The notes under the pieces are model-generated. The model ran no database searches. It was not told the DNA's origin and saw only the letters and a program-made list of their open reading frames with translations. DNA of 64,000 bases, taken from Motacilla alba alba. Taxonomy: Eukaryota > Chordata > Aves > Passeriformes > Motacillidae. The translations under genes were made by a program, and so were the position numbers. Location of the stretch: contig NC_052021.1 in NCBI RefSeq assembly GCF_015832195.1, forward strand, positions 3,348,001 through 3,412,000, in the 5' to 3' direction. Shown here piece by piece: positions 24,175 through 33,357 of this stretch (position 1 is its first letter; every line of letters begins with the position of its first letter).

Positions 24175-24625
24175 AGGAGCAGGAGAGCCCGGTGGGCGGC
24201 ACGGCCGGGAGGCAGCCCCCCAGCCGGGGGTCCCCGTGACCCCCCCGCTGCCGGTGTGGCATGGGGTGGGTGCTCCCCCCTCCGCTCCCGTGTGGGACGG
24301 GGCAACGGGGCGCTCGCCCGGGGGAGGGGGCGAGCGGGGCGGGGCGGGCCGCTCTTATGCGAATTTGAGCTTTTTTTTTTTTTTTTTCTTTTGGGTAGAG
24401 CCTTGTAGGCCTAGTGTGCTGCTGCGTGGTCTTCAACCGGGCAAATGGCGCTAATAAAAGTGGGAAAAAAAAAAAGGAAAAAACAAAAAAAAAAAACCCT
24501 TATAGATAAGCTGCCCCCCCCCCCTTCCTCCCTCCCCGCATCCCCCCTCATGTTGTGCTTGCGTGGCTGCCCCGGCCCCCGGCGTTGTGTAGCGGCTGTG
24601 AAATAAATACCCCGTGCTGTGTCAA
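24175..24625 (+). other. SPOCK2 3' UTR
   Basis: Contains T-rich and A-rich simple runs (around 24371-24387 and 24464-24496) and two AATAAA signals at 24453-24458 and 24602-24607. Either could be used. The A-runs are genomic and sit just after the first signal. Confidence 0.7.
24602..24607 (+). terminator. SPOCK2 polyadenylation signal (distal)
   Basis: AATAAA at 24602-24607, with a second canonical hexamer upstream at 24453-24458. This places the SPOCK2 3' end about 0.7 kb from the convergent TYSND1 stop codon. Confidence 0.65.
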
Positions 24626-24629
24626 ACAC

Positions 24630-25319
24630 TCGCCCGCCCGTTCCTCCCCCTGGCACCCCCCGTGCCTCCCCTGCACCCAGCGGGGCTGTCCTGGGGAGGG
24701 GGTGCTGTGCGGGCACTGCGGGGCTGGGGAGCAGGCTGGGGTGGGAGTGCCCCCTGTCCGTGCCCCGGGTTTGGTTCCTGCACTCGGCTGCCATGAAGCT
24801 GGCACTGGCCTCCCTTCCCAGGGACATGTCCCCTCCCCAGCTCCTGGCCTCTCCATGACCCCAAACCTTCCCTTTCCACGGGGGCCAGAGCCATGGAAGG
24901 ACTCGGAACTGCCCTCCCCTCCCCATGCTTTACCCCAACCCAATCCTACCCCTGACCCAGAATATCCCTTACAGGACCAACCTGCCCCCAAGAACCCAGT
25001 GAGGGCCTCCACCACCCCCCTGCAGCCACTCAGCACACGGGACACCAGGGCCTCAACTCACAGCATTTATGGCCCCAGGGAGAAAATAAAACAATAAGAC
25101 AGACCCCAAACCTCCCCAGTCTGGGGTTGTCAGCAGCTGTCAAAGGCACTGTGCCGTATCCCCTGCCCCGGGGCGCCCATGCTCCACTCCCAGGCTCTGT
25201 GGAGTGCAGAGCTCGGCCCCCGCACCACCAGGGCTGAAGAGGGCATCTGGCAGCCCCGCTCCCTGGTACCACGGTCCCTGGTACCTCGGTCTCTGGCACA
25301 AGCCCCCCGGGAGTGGGAG
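24630..25319. other. Gap between convergent SPOCK2 and TYSND1
   Basis: Probably the TYSND1 3' UTR (minus strand) plus a short spacer. A CATAAA-type variant signal on the minus strand lies near 25069-25074. A plus-strand AATAAA-like run near 25083 could be a further SPOCK2 signal. No coding sequence is supported. Confidence 0.5.
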
Positions 25320-27082
25320 TCAGAGCTTGCTGGGGGGTCCTGGCCGCCGCTGGAGCTGCCAAGTCGCCCTCACCCCCTCAGCCACGCGGTTGAGCCCGGC
25401 GAAGGCAGCGGGGTCGCCGGTGCGGCGGTAGCGCGCCACGAGGGGCTGCAGCACGGTGATGGGGATGCAGAAGTTGAGGTGGGGGTAGGTGGCCCCCGCA
25501 GCGGTGTCCCGCGTGTTGCTGGCCACGATGCCTGGCGGGGAGGGAGTGGCGCCCGTCACTGGGGCCGGCCGGGGGACGCCCATGGGACCCCCCAGGTACC
25601 CACGGGGAGAGGCCTGGCTTACCCAGGAGGCACCCGCTGCGGGAGGAGACGAGGGGGCCGCCGCTGGAGCCCCCGTGGACGGCACAGGTGGTTTGCAGCA
25701 TGACAGGGCGCCCAGCCACCGCCACCACGGCCGAGAGGATCCCCGCTGTCACCGAGGGGCCGCACGCCTGCCCCAGCGCCCCGAAGCCCACCACGCTCAC
25801 CTCCTCTCCTGGCACGGGAGAGGCAGCAGGTGGGTGCAAGGGGGCGAGGCAGCCCCTACCCAAGTGCCCGCGTCCCCCCAGTGCGTACCTGGGAGGAAGG
25901 TGCTGGCCAGGCACGGCGGGACAAAGCCGGGCACGCTCTCCTCCAGCTCCACCACGGCCACGTCGAAGGGGGACGACTTCTCGGTGGCAAACACCACGCG
26001 TCCCCTGAGCACGGCGGCATCCCTAAGGACACGGTTAACGAGATGTCACGGCGGGGAACACGCAGGGACGGGGGGGTTAAGGCTGGGGCGGGGGGGCACA
26101 GCCGCACTCACTGGCCGGGGCCGGCTGCCGGCGTCACACGGAGCGGGGCTCTGGCCTCCACGACGTGCCGGCAGGTGAGGAGCATCCTCGGTGCCAGCAG
26201 CACCCCGGAGCCCCAGGTCGCCCCGCACTCCACCAGCGCCGTCCAGCCCAGGGGGTCCCGCCCGCTGCTCGCCGGCACCGCGGCCACCCACGCCGGCACC
26301 GGCGGCACCACGATCCCGGCTTCGCCCAGGACAGCGGCGCTGCTGCGCAGGATGGCGGCGAGGGAGCAGAGCAGCGTGAGCCCGACCCACTCGGCGCCCT
26401 TCCAGCACAAGGAGGCGGCGATCACGGCCACCACGCGCGGCCCGTCGGGCGAGGGCACGAAGGCGGCGCCGCCCTCGGTGCCGGGCAGGCAGCGGGCATC
26501 GGTGAGCACCAGCGCGTTCTCCTCGCCCGCCAGGTTGCTGACCACGCCGCGGCTCAGCGTGTTGAGGAAGAGCTCGGGGCACAGGTCTCCGAAGGGCGAG
26601 CCGCAGGCCAGCAGCGCCTGCCCCTTGCGCAGGCAGCCGGCGCTGGCCCGCGCCGCCCAGCCGCCCTCGGCCGCGTCCAGCCCGGGCACCCGCAGCCAGG
26701 CGAACCAGGGCAGCGCCCGCGGCTCGGTGCCCGCCGCCTCCTCCTCGGCCCCGAACCGCCACCGCTCCGCCCGCCCGAGGCCGCGCTCCAGCGCCCGCCG
26801 GAACGGCGCGCACGGCACCAGCGCCAGCAGCCGCGCCCCGAGCTCCCGCAGCCCGCCCGCCTCGCCGCGCAGCACCACGCTGAGCCGCGGGCACGGCCGC
26901 AGCGCGGCGGGCGGCAGCGCGGCGGGCCGCGCCCAGGCGGCGGGGCCGGCGCGCAGGAACGGGGCGAGGACGGCGGCGTGGCAGAGCACCAGCGCGGGGC
27001 GGCGGCTCAGCACCAGCCCGCTGCAGCCGCCATCGCCGCCCGCGCCCCGCACCCGCACCGCGCAGCACGGCGGCGCCGCCAT
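25320..27082 (-). CDS. TYSND1: TYSND1, peroxisomal trypsin-like/HtrA protease
   Basis: Peroxisomal serine protease that processes PTS1- and PTS2-carrying beta-oxidation enzymes. Exons (minus): 27082-26112, 26022-25889, 25808-25623, 25531-25320. Total 500 aa (human 566). Catalytic triad: His306 in LLTCRHVV, Asp344 in PFDVAVVEL, Ser417 in GGSSGGPL. C-terminus is SKL, a canonical PTS1 signal. The N-terminal half (VLSRRPALVLCHAAVLAPFLRAG, CGSPFGDLCPELFLNTLSRGV, LTDARCLPGTEGG) matches the family's degenerate first protease-like domain. The start was chosen at MAAPPCC because family similarity begins shortly after it. The open frame continues upstream to another ATG at 27247, which would add 55 low-complexity residues. 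The gene is extremely GC-rich and is convergent with SPOCK2. Confidence 0.95.
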
Positions 27083-27400
27083 CACCGCCGCGCCCCGCCC
27101 CCCGCCCCGCCCCGCGCGCCCATTGGCCGCCGCGCGGCGCCGCGCCCTCCCATTGGCTGGGGCGGGGCGCGCACGTGGCGGGCGCGCCCCCGCGGGGCCC
27201 TCACCGGGGGCGCGGGGGCCCCGGCCCGGCCCCGCCGGCCCGGCCACCGGCGGCGCTGCCCCGGAGCCCGCCCTCGGCCCCTGCTGCCCTCGGAGAACCG
27301 GGACCGGCGGCCCGCAGCCGCCCCTCGGCCCCCACTGCCCAGCGCTGCCCTTCGCAACACCGGCACAGGCTCCCCCCCCTTCCCCGGGACCCTCGGCTCG
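26100..27400 (-). promoter_or_regulatory. CpG island over TYSND1 exon 1 and promoter
   Basis: CpG-dense sequence covering the whole first exon and about 300 bp upstream, with GGGCGGGG and CCAAT-type CATTGGC motifs (CCCATTGGCCGCC near 27119, CCCATTGGCTGGGG near 27149; ATTGG is the CCAAT box on the minus strand). No TATA box seen. Confidence 0.7.
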
Positions 27401-27459
27401 GACACGCCACGGCCACGCTCGCTTCCCGCCTCACCCGCAGCGCGAACGAGCACCAAAGC

Positions 27460-28859
27460 TTTATTTCCAACAGAGGTACCGGGACTGGGAGAATCCCTTT
27501 GGGAGCGCTAAAATCCCCCCGAATACCGGGAGTCAGAGCCGAAGCCCCCCCTCCCCGTTCCCCCCAGCCCCTTCCCGGCTGCCTGCGCTCGCTGTGGGTT
27601 CCTCACACCAAGAGCAAAGCACCCACACGCCATGAGCTCTCCCTGGCTGCCAGCCCAGAGGCAAGCGGCTCTTCCATCCTGCCTCAATTTCCCTCTCTGG
27701 CCGCACCATGCAGGTCACAGCACCATGGAATCATTGAATGAATATCCTGATTGAGTCCAGCTCCCAGCCCTGCACAGGACAGCCCCAGGAATCCCACCCT
27801 GTGCCTGAGAGCCTTCTCCAAACGCTTCTGGAACTCTGTGGCTGGTGTTCTGATGGCCCCAAGGCCCAGCAAACACCAAGCCAGACTGAGGCTCGCTGCC
27901 CCTTCGGAGGAGAGAGACATGTCTTTATTGAACTGAAAATGAGTGCTAGACAGCAATGAAACTTCAGACAAAAAAAAAAAGTCCGTTGAGAGTATAAAAG
28001 AAACTGGTTTAGTCTACATTAATCACCTCATGATATGCAAATGTCAAACACTTCCATGCTACAACCACCAAACAGCTCCGTGGTTCTTACTGTGATGGCG
28101 TGGCCAGGGGAGCCTCACCGGAGGGTCTGGCCCGAGGGGGAACCAGGCAGCCCCTTCCCACTGCACACCACCCCCAGCACCTGCACCAGGTGCTCCTCCC
28201 CAACTAGGAAAAAAAAATAAAATAAAATCCCTGTAAACTAAAGAAGCTGGGATTGCACACCTCAGTCCCAACGGCACCTCGCCGTCGTCGGTCAGCGTGA
28301 CGCAGCACAGCCACCCTACAGCTCAGTTAAGCCCAAATGCTATGTTTATTGAGGACTTCTAATATCGTGATACCTTGGTTCAGTAATTTGTGAAATACCT
28401 AAATACCGTTAAATATATTTTTAAAAAACCCTAAACCAGACTCTGGACTAAACAAGATGAACGTTAAACTAAAAAGTTAGAAGGGACGCCATTTACATTA
28501 ACACTTTCTTTAAAAAATATAATTGCTTTTTTTCCTTTTCTGTTTTTTGTTTGTTTGTTTTTGAAGTCAATTGACCACAGTGGTGAGACGTGCTCTCTTT
28601 TTCAGCTGTTACACTGCAGCGTGCAGAGTTTGGCCTTCCCAGGGTGGAGCAGCCCCGCCGTCACCCAACCGGCAGGGACAACTGAGGAACGGCGCGCGGA
28701 AAAGAGTGGTGTCACCACTGTGCCATAGGGGCAGCTGGAAACCAGGAGTCTCTTGGACAACGCCAGGAAAGCCTTCCACGTTCTAATAGAAAAGTCCATA
28801 GGAAGCTGAAGTGAACAGGATCAGTCCAGAGGAGTAAAACTCTCGTGTCCGTGCCAGTA
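27460..28859 (-). other. SAR1A 3' UTR (extended)
   Basis: Downstream of the SAR1A stop on the minus strand. Reverse-complement AATAAA signals (TTTATT on plus) occur at 28345-28350, 27924-27929 and 27460-27465, so alternative 3' ends of about 0.5 to 1.4 kb are possible. The segment 28320-28560 is AT-rich, in contrast with the GC-rich surroundings. A CR1 fragment lies at about 27724-27870. Confidence 0.55.
27724..27870 (-). mobile_element. CR1 LINE fragment (second subfamily)
   Basis: The plus strand contains GGAATCATTGAATGAATATC, TTGAGTCCAGCTCCC, CCTGCACAGGACAGCCCCAG and GAGAGCCTTCTCCAAACGCT. This is the reverse complement of the 3' end of another common bird CR1 subfamily. It is short and truncated. 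It lies in the possible extended SAR1A 3' UTR. Confidence 0.75.
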
Positions 28860-31800
28860 TCAGTCAATGTACTGCGATAGCCAGCGGAAGCCCTCACCGT
28901 AGCCTTGCCTCTTGAGCACGCTGCACATGAACACCTCCATGGGGCGCGCGTTCAGGTCCTTCAGTGGCACGTTTCCCTGGGGAAATCCAAACAGGAGTCA
29001 CAGCTGCACCCCTGGTGCCCTCAGGGAAGCGCCCAGCGAGCCACGGCCATCCAGGGGAGCTCCTCTCGCAGGCCCTTTGTGTGTGTGCTGCATTTTGGAC
29101 AATCCCAGGAGCCTCAAAACTTGCCCAGGGGCAGCATCAGAGGTTTGGGTGGGCAGGGGCCTTAAAGATCACCTCATTCCACCCCACTGCCTGGTCCTAC
29201 GAGACCAGGCTGCTCCAAGCCCCGTCCAACCTGGCCTTGGGCACTCCCAGGGATCCAGGGGCAGCTGCAGCTGCTCTGGGCACCCTGTGCCAGGGCCTGC
29301 CCACCCTGCCAGGGAAGTGGGGAAGGGAGTGGGGATTCTTCAATTGGAAGAATCTCTTCCCTACTTCCCATCTGAACCCACCCTCTGGCAGTGGGAAGCC
29401 AGTCCCTCTTGTCCCAGCACTCCATGGCTTTTAAAGAGTCTCTCTCTCTCCCAGGCTCCCTTCAGGCATACCACCATCATTATCCCTGATTCACCTTGAC
29501 CAGATTCCCAGTAACACCTCGGCCGGGGCTCAGTGTGCAAGGAAGCAGGCAAGCTCTCCCCTGCCCGTGCAGCGCAAGGTTTGCGTGCCTCCCTACCTTT
29601 CCTGTGGTCTGTCCGTAGAGCCCGAAGATCTCCCGCAGTTTCTCCTCGCTGATGGCCTCTGGTCTGTCGATTTTGTTTCCCAAGATAAGGATTGGCACGT
29701 TGGATATTGTCTCGTCTGTCATTAACGCCTGCGTGCAAGAGCCAACAAGAGTTGAGCAGAGAGGTGGAAAAAGGAGTCGTTGCCTGAAGAAAATGGGTTT
29801 GTTTGAGCTCTGTGACCAACAAGGGCTCGCTTCTGGGGCTTCCATCCTCCTGTGGAAGGCTGGATCACTGAGGCTGGAAAAGCCCTCCCAGCCCATGGAG
29901 TCCCAGCTGTGCCCAGTGCTCACCTTGTCCCCAGCCCAGAGCACTGAGTGCCACCTCCAGCCCTTCCTGGGACACCTCCAGAGTTCCCTGGGCAGCCCCT
30001 GCCGTGGCCTGAGCACCCTTTCCATGCAGAAATTCCTGCTGCTGTCCGAGCTGAGCCTGCCCTGAACCCAAGTGCCTGCAGCCACCCAGAGCAAGGACAC
30101 CCAGGCTCCTCCAGCTCTGGGGGAGATGGCTGTTACTGATAATTTAGCTGATCAGAGGTCTTGGAGAAGGGAAAGAAGAGAAGTGTATTTACATTAAGCT
30201 CAACTTTGGATTCCATAAGCCGTGAGTGATCTGCACAGTCCACCAGGAAGACAATCCCATTGATGGCAGGCAGGTAGTTTTTCCAGACCCGGCGAGCTGG
30301 AAAACACAAGGGACAAACACGGCCCTGTGAAATCCCCACACAGGGAAAAATCCACCAAACCTCAGCAACCATGGCTGCCTTTTTAGCCAGGCTGTCTTCC
30401 TTCCAATAGTTTTGTGCACAAAAGGGCAAAAAACCCGTGTTTAAAACTTCTAGAAAGCGCAGAAAATAAAAGTCCAGCAATTATCCAAACTAAATTATAT
30501 CTGAGTCTTCCACAGCTAAAAATACTTCAGGCAGCGGGGCACAAACTGGCAGCATTTCCTTCCAAGCAATCCTACAGCCAGGAGGTTGCTTCCACGTGTT
30601 GTTCCATAAATAAATCCAGGCAACAAACAATTAGGCACTGCTAATTGCTGACACTGGTCAGGATCAGTTTTTGGTCATTTTTTTCCCCTTACCTTGTTCA
30701 TGTCCACCCAGATCAAAAGTCGTGAAGGTCATTCCAGCAATCGTCAGCTCCTCTGATGCTGAAATGGAACACACGGGTGGGATTCAGGAAAACAAGGAAG
30801 AGTTGACAGACAGAATTTCTTGGGTACCACACACACTCCTCTAACAAGGAATTCCCTGAACTTCCTGTGGAATTCAGGAGCAGTTTCCCAAAATCACGAG
30901 CGGCAGAAAATAATTCCTTCTGCTTCCCAGGGAAGCTTTTTAACCTGCAATGATCCTCCTTTATCAGGCTTTCCGTTAGGAAAATCTTCCCTTTCTATTA
31001 ACAGAGCCACACCAGTTGCTGGGCACTTCTAGAGAGGAAAGCACAGATCCACGTCAGCCTGGGGACCAACCTCAGCTCGAGCTTCGAGACCCTCAAATCC
31101 CCCACGCAGAGCTTCTTCCCACACCGTGCCCGCACAATTCCAGAGGGAAAGCCGTGCCAGGAGGCTTCTCCCAGGACACTTACTGGGATGTAGCGTGGGG
31201 ACGTGCTGGCCCAGCCTGTCATCTTTGAGCATGTGCAGCAGAGTGGTTTTCCCTGCGTTATCCAAGCCCAGGAAGACCAGCTTTCCAGACTTCTTGTACA
31301 AACCTGCCAGGAGAAGGAACACAAACCAAGAGGAGAACTCCAGCGGGTTCGTCCCAAACGCCACGCTGCTGGTTTTTTTTGGGGGAAGGCCTTTCCCAGA
31401 GCTCTGCTGCCACCTGTGCACACTTCCAGGGGCAGCAGGGAAAACACACAGAGCTCAAACAGCCTTTTCCCAAGGCATGTTTACAGCAATGGGCATTTCC
31501 CAAGCTCCTCTTCCCGTGAGGATGCCATTCTTTCCTCCAGTCCATCCCAGCAGCAGAGGACAGTGTGCAGCAGAGTATTATGGATCAATCTGTCTCCTCA
31601 AAAGATGTGAAAACTGAACAAACTCATAAAAGACAGCAGCGAGTTGTCCGGGAAAAAGTGCCAAGCAGGGAACAGTGTGTTGTTTTCTTGGTATAAACTG
31701 ATCTCTGCCAGAAAAGCTCCCAAGGGTTTCCAACAGGGCTTCTTCTCACCCTGTCCCTCTCATCCTCTCTTAAAGAAGAGATCAGGAGAATGGGCACCCC

Positions 31801-32198
31801 ATCTTCCAGCAAGGAGTTCCACTGGAATCCAGGACTCCGGAAGGAGCACGAGGAGGATGAGGCTCCCTCCCTGGCGAGGCAGCACCTCTGCCTGGGGCTG
31901 GCCAGCCCAGCAGCTCTCGGGCTTCCAGAGGGCAAGAGAAACACCTGCGTGGAGCCCAACGCCTCCAAATACTCCCAAAGTTCCTCTGCACCGGTGTAAA
32001 AGCCCCTTTATTGATACAGAGCTTCCTCTCCCGACTTTGCACTGGCCAGAGCTGCTGCCACCACCTTAAGCCCCGGCTTTTACGGGATGCTGGCAACGGG
32101 AGAAGCCAAACCCACCCAGAGGGGCCTGCTGAGGCATTACCTAGGAACTGCAAGACGCTGCTGAAGCCGTTGTAGAGCCATTCGAAGATGAAAGACAT
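28860..32198 (-). CDS. SAR1A: SAR1A, COPII small GTPase, complete
   Basis: ER-membrane GTPase that starts COPII coat assembly by recruiting Sec23/24. Exons (minus): 32198-32141, 31303-31184, 30758-30693, 30296-30193, 29728-29597, 28976-28860. Product is 198 aa, same length as human. Motifs: N-terminal amphipathic helix [21 protein letters not shown]-loop GLDNAGKTT (32-40), switch II DLGGH with catalytic His79, NKID at 134-137, C-terminal [12 protein letters not shown]. All introns have GT/AG ends and compatible phases. A non-coding first exon lies in the CpG island upstream; its donor is probably the GTGAGC ending at 32563 on the plus map. The family also contains SAR1B. The surrounding genes (TYSND1, PPA1) fit SAR1A. 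Confidence 0.96.
29130..29440 (-). mobile_element. CR1 LINE 3' fragment in SAR1A intron
   Basis: The plus strand has GGGGCCTTAAAGATCACCTC then GCACTCCCAGGGATCCAGGG and CACCCTGTGCCAGGGCCTGC, the reverse complement of a CR1 3' end. It lies in the last SAR1A intron and has the same strand orientation as the gene. Confidence 0.85.
29865..30075 (-). mobile_element. CR1 LINE fragment in SAR1A intron 5
   Basis: GATCACTGAGGCTGGAAAAG, followed by ACACCTCCAGAGTTCCCTGG, GGGCAGCCCCTG and TTTCCATGCAGAAATTCCTG. This block order is that of the reverse complement of a third bird CR1 subfamily. Diverged; boundaries approximate. Confidence 0.65.
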
Positions 32199-32229
32199 CT
32201 CTGGAAATAAAACGCCTGCGGGGACAAAA

Positions 32230-32700
32230 CCCAAAGCCCGAGTTACAAAACGTCGGTGCCCAAAGGGAGCCGCGGTCGGCGGGTCCGGGACGGGGGACCG
32301 GAGGTCCCGGGAACGGGAGGGGTCAGGGGGAGCGGGGCCCAAGGGGAACGGGGGTGAAGGAGACAGGGGATGAGGGGCCACCGGGGTGAGGGGACCGGCC
32401 TCAAGGGCGGGCGGCGAGGCCTGGCCCCCGCCCCGCCCCCGCTCTGCCTGCGTGTCACCCCCCGCGCCGCCGCCGCCCCTCTCCCGGCCCTGCCAGGCGC
32501 CCGCCGCCCCGCCGAGCGCCCCGCCGGGCCCGGCCGGCCCGCAGGGCCACCCCCGCCGCTCACCCCCGGCTGCCCCCGGGCCGCCGCCGCCGCCGCCACC
32601 GAGTCCCGTCCGCGGCCGCCGCCAGCGCCCCGCCGGAAACACGTCAGCGCGCGCCCCGCCCGCTTCCGGCCCCGCTGGCCCCGCGCTGCGGCGGGCGGCA
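32230..32700 (-). promoter_or_regulatory. SAR1A CpG-island promoter and non-coding exon 1
   Basis: Highly CpG-rich. A GTGAGC donor on the minus strand at about 32558-32563 would end a non-coding exon 1 extending toward about 32640. The acceptor for the coding exon could be TTTCCAG just before AGATG, or CCGCAG a little further upstream. Confidence 0.65.
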
Positions 32701-33057
32701 CCGGGAGGCCGCGGGTTCGAGACCCGCCCGCGCCCGGCGGGGAACCGGGATCGAGACCGGCCCCGAGCGAACCCGTAAACCCCCCCTCGAACAAAGGGCA
32801 GCGGGAGAGAACGCGGGGCAGCTCCGGGCTGCACACGACGGGGAATTGCTCCGTGGGAAGGGGGATGAGACACTGGGTGGGCGGAGCGACCGTGCCGGGG
32901 GGGTTTGAGGAAAGGCCGGACGGGCACTCGGTGCCGAGGCGGGGGAGCCATCACCGGCTGGGCTCCCTCATCGCTGAGGGCTTTGCCAGCCTCGGTGGGT
33001 CTGTGATTTTGTGACCCCTCAGCTCCAGGGAGGGAAAGGAGAGGGAGCCCCACAGCA
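32700..33057. other. SAR1A-PPA1 intergenic spacer
   Basis: Short spacer between the SAR1A CpG island and the PPA1 3' end. No gene recognised. Confidence 0.55.
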
Positions 33058-33074
33058 CTGGATTTCAGTAGTTT

Positions 33075-33080
33075 TTTATT
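33075..33080 (-). terminator. PPA1 polyadenylation signal
   Basis: TTTATT on the plus strand (AATAAA on minus), 278 nt downstream of the PPA1 stop codon. This implies a 3' UTR of about 300 nt. Confidence 0.75.
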
Positions 33081-33357
33081 TCTAGCATCCATACAGGTCC
33101 CAGGTGAGCGATCTCCTGTCACGACTTAGAGCACACCACACGACCCTGCTTGTGCAGGGTGTTTGGAATTTATAAATTATTTCTTCCAGCCTCCACCAGG
33201 CCTCAGCAGACACGTCACTGCTAGGTATGGAATTCTAATCAGCAAAGTTACAGGCAAGGTCTTCTTGCTGACACTGAAGCTATTTTTCTGGTCTATTCCT
33301 GCGTGTGGCAGCTCCTCGGTGGGAAGGACACAGCTGTCTCACCACCATCCTCGGGAC

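Noticed and set aside
24453..24500. AATAAA plus A-runs read as a processed retrocopy end
   Set aside because: The sequence is contiguous with the intron-containing SPOCK2 gene; the A-runs are just part of its 3' UTR.
25830..27635. 601-codon plus-strand frame
   Set aside because: Antisense shadow of GC-rich TYSND1 exon 1. The minus-strand reading gives a complete protease with conserved triad.
32700..32760. B-box-like GGTTCGAGACC suggesting a tRNA or Pol III gene
   Set aside because: No A box, no cloverleaf and no T-run terminator nearby; part of a palindromic CpG-rich patch.
31782..33122. 446-codon minus-strand frame across the SAR1A promoter
   Set aside because: GC-driven open frame; only the [20 protein letters not shown] stretch inside it is real SAR1A coding exon.
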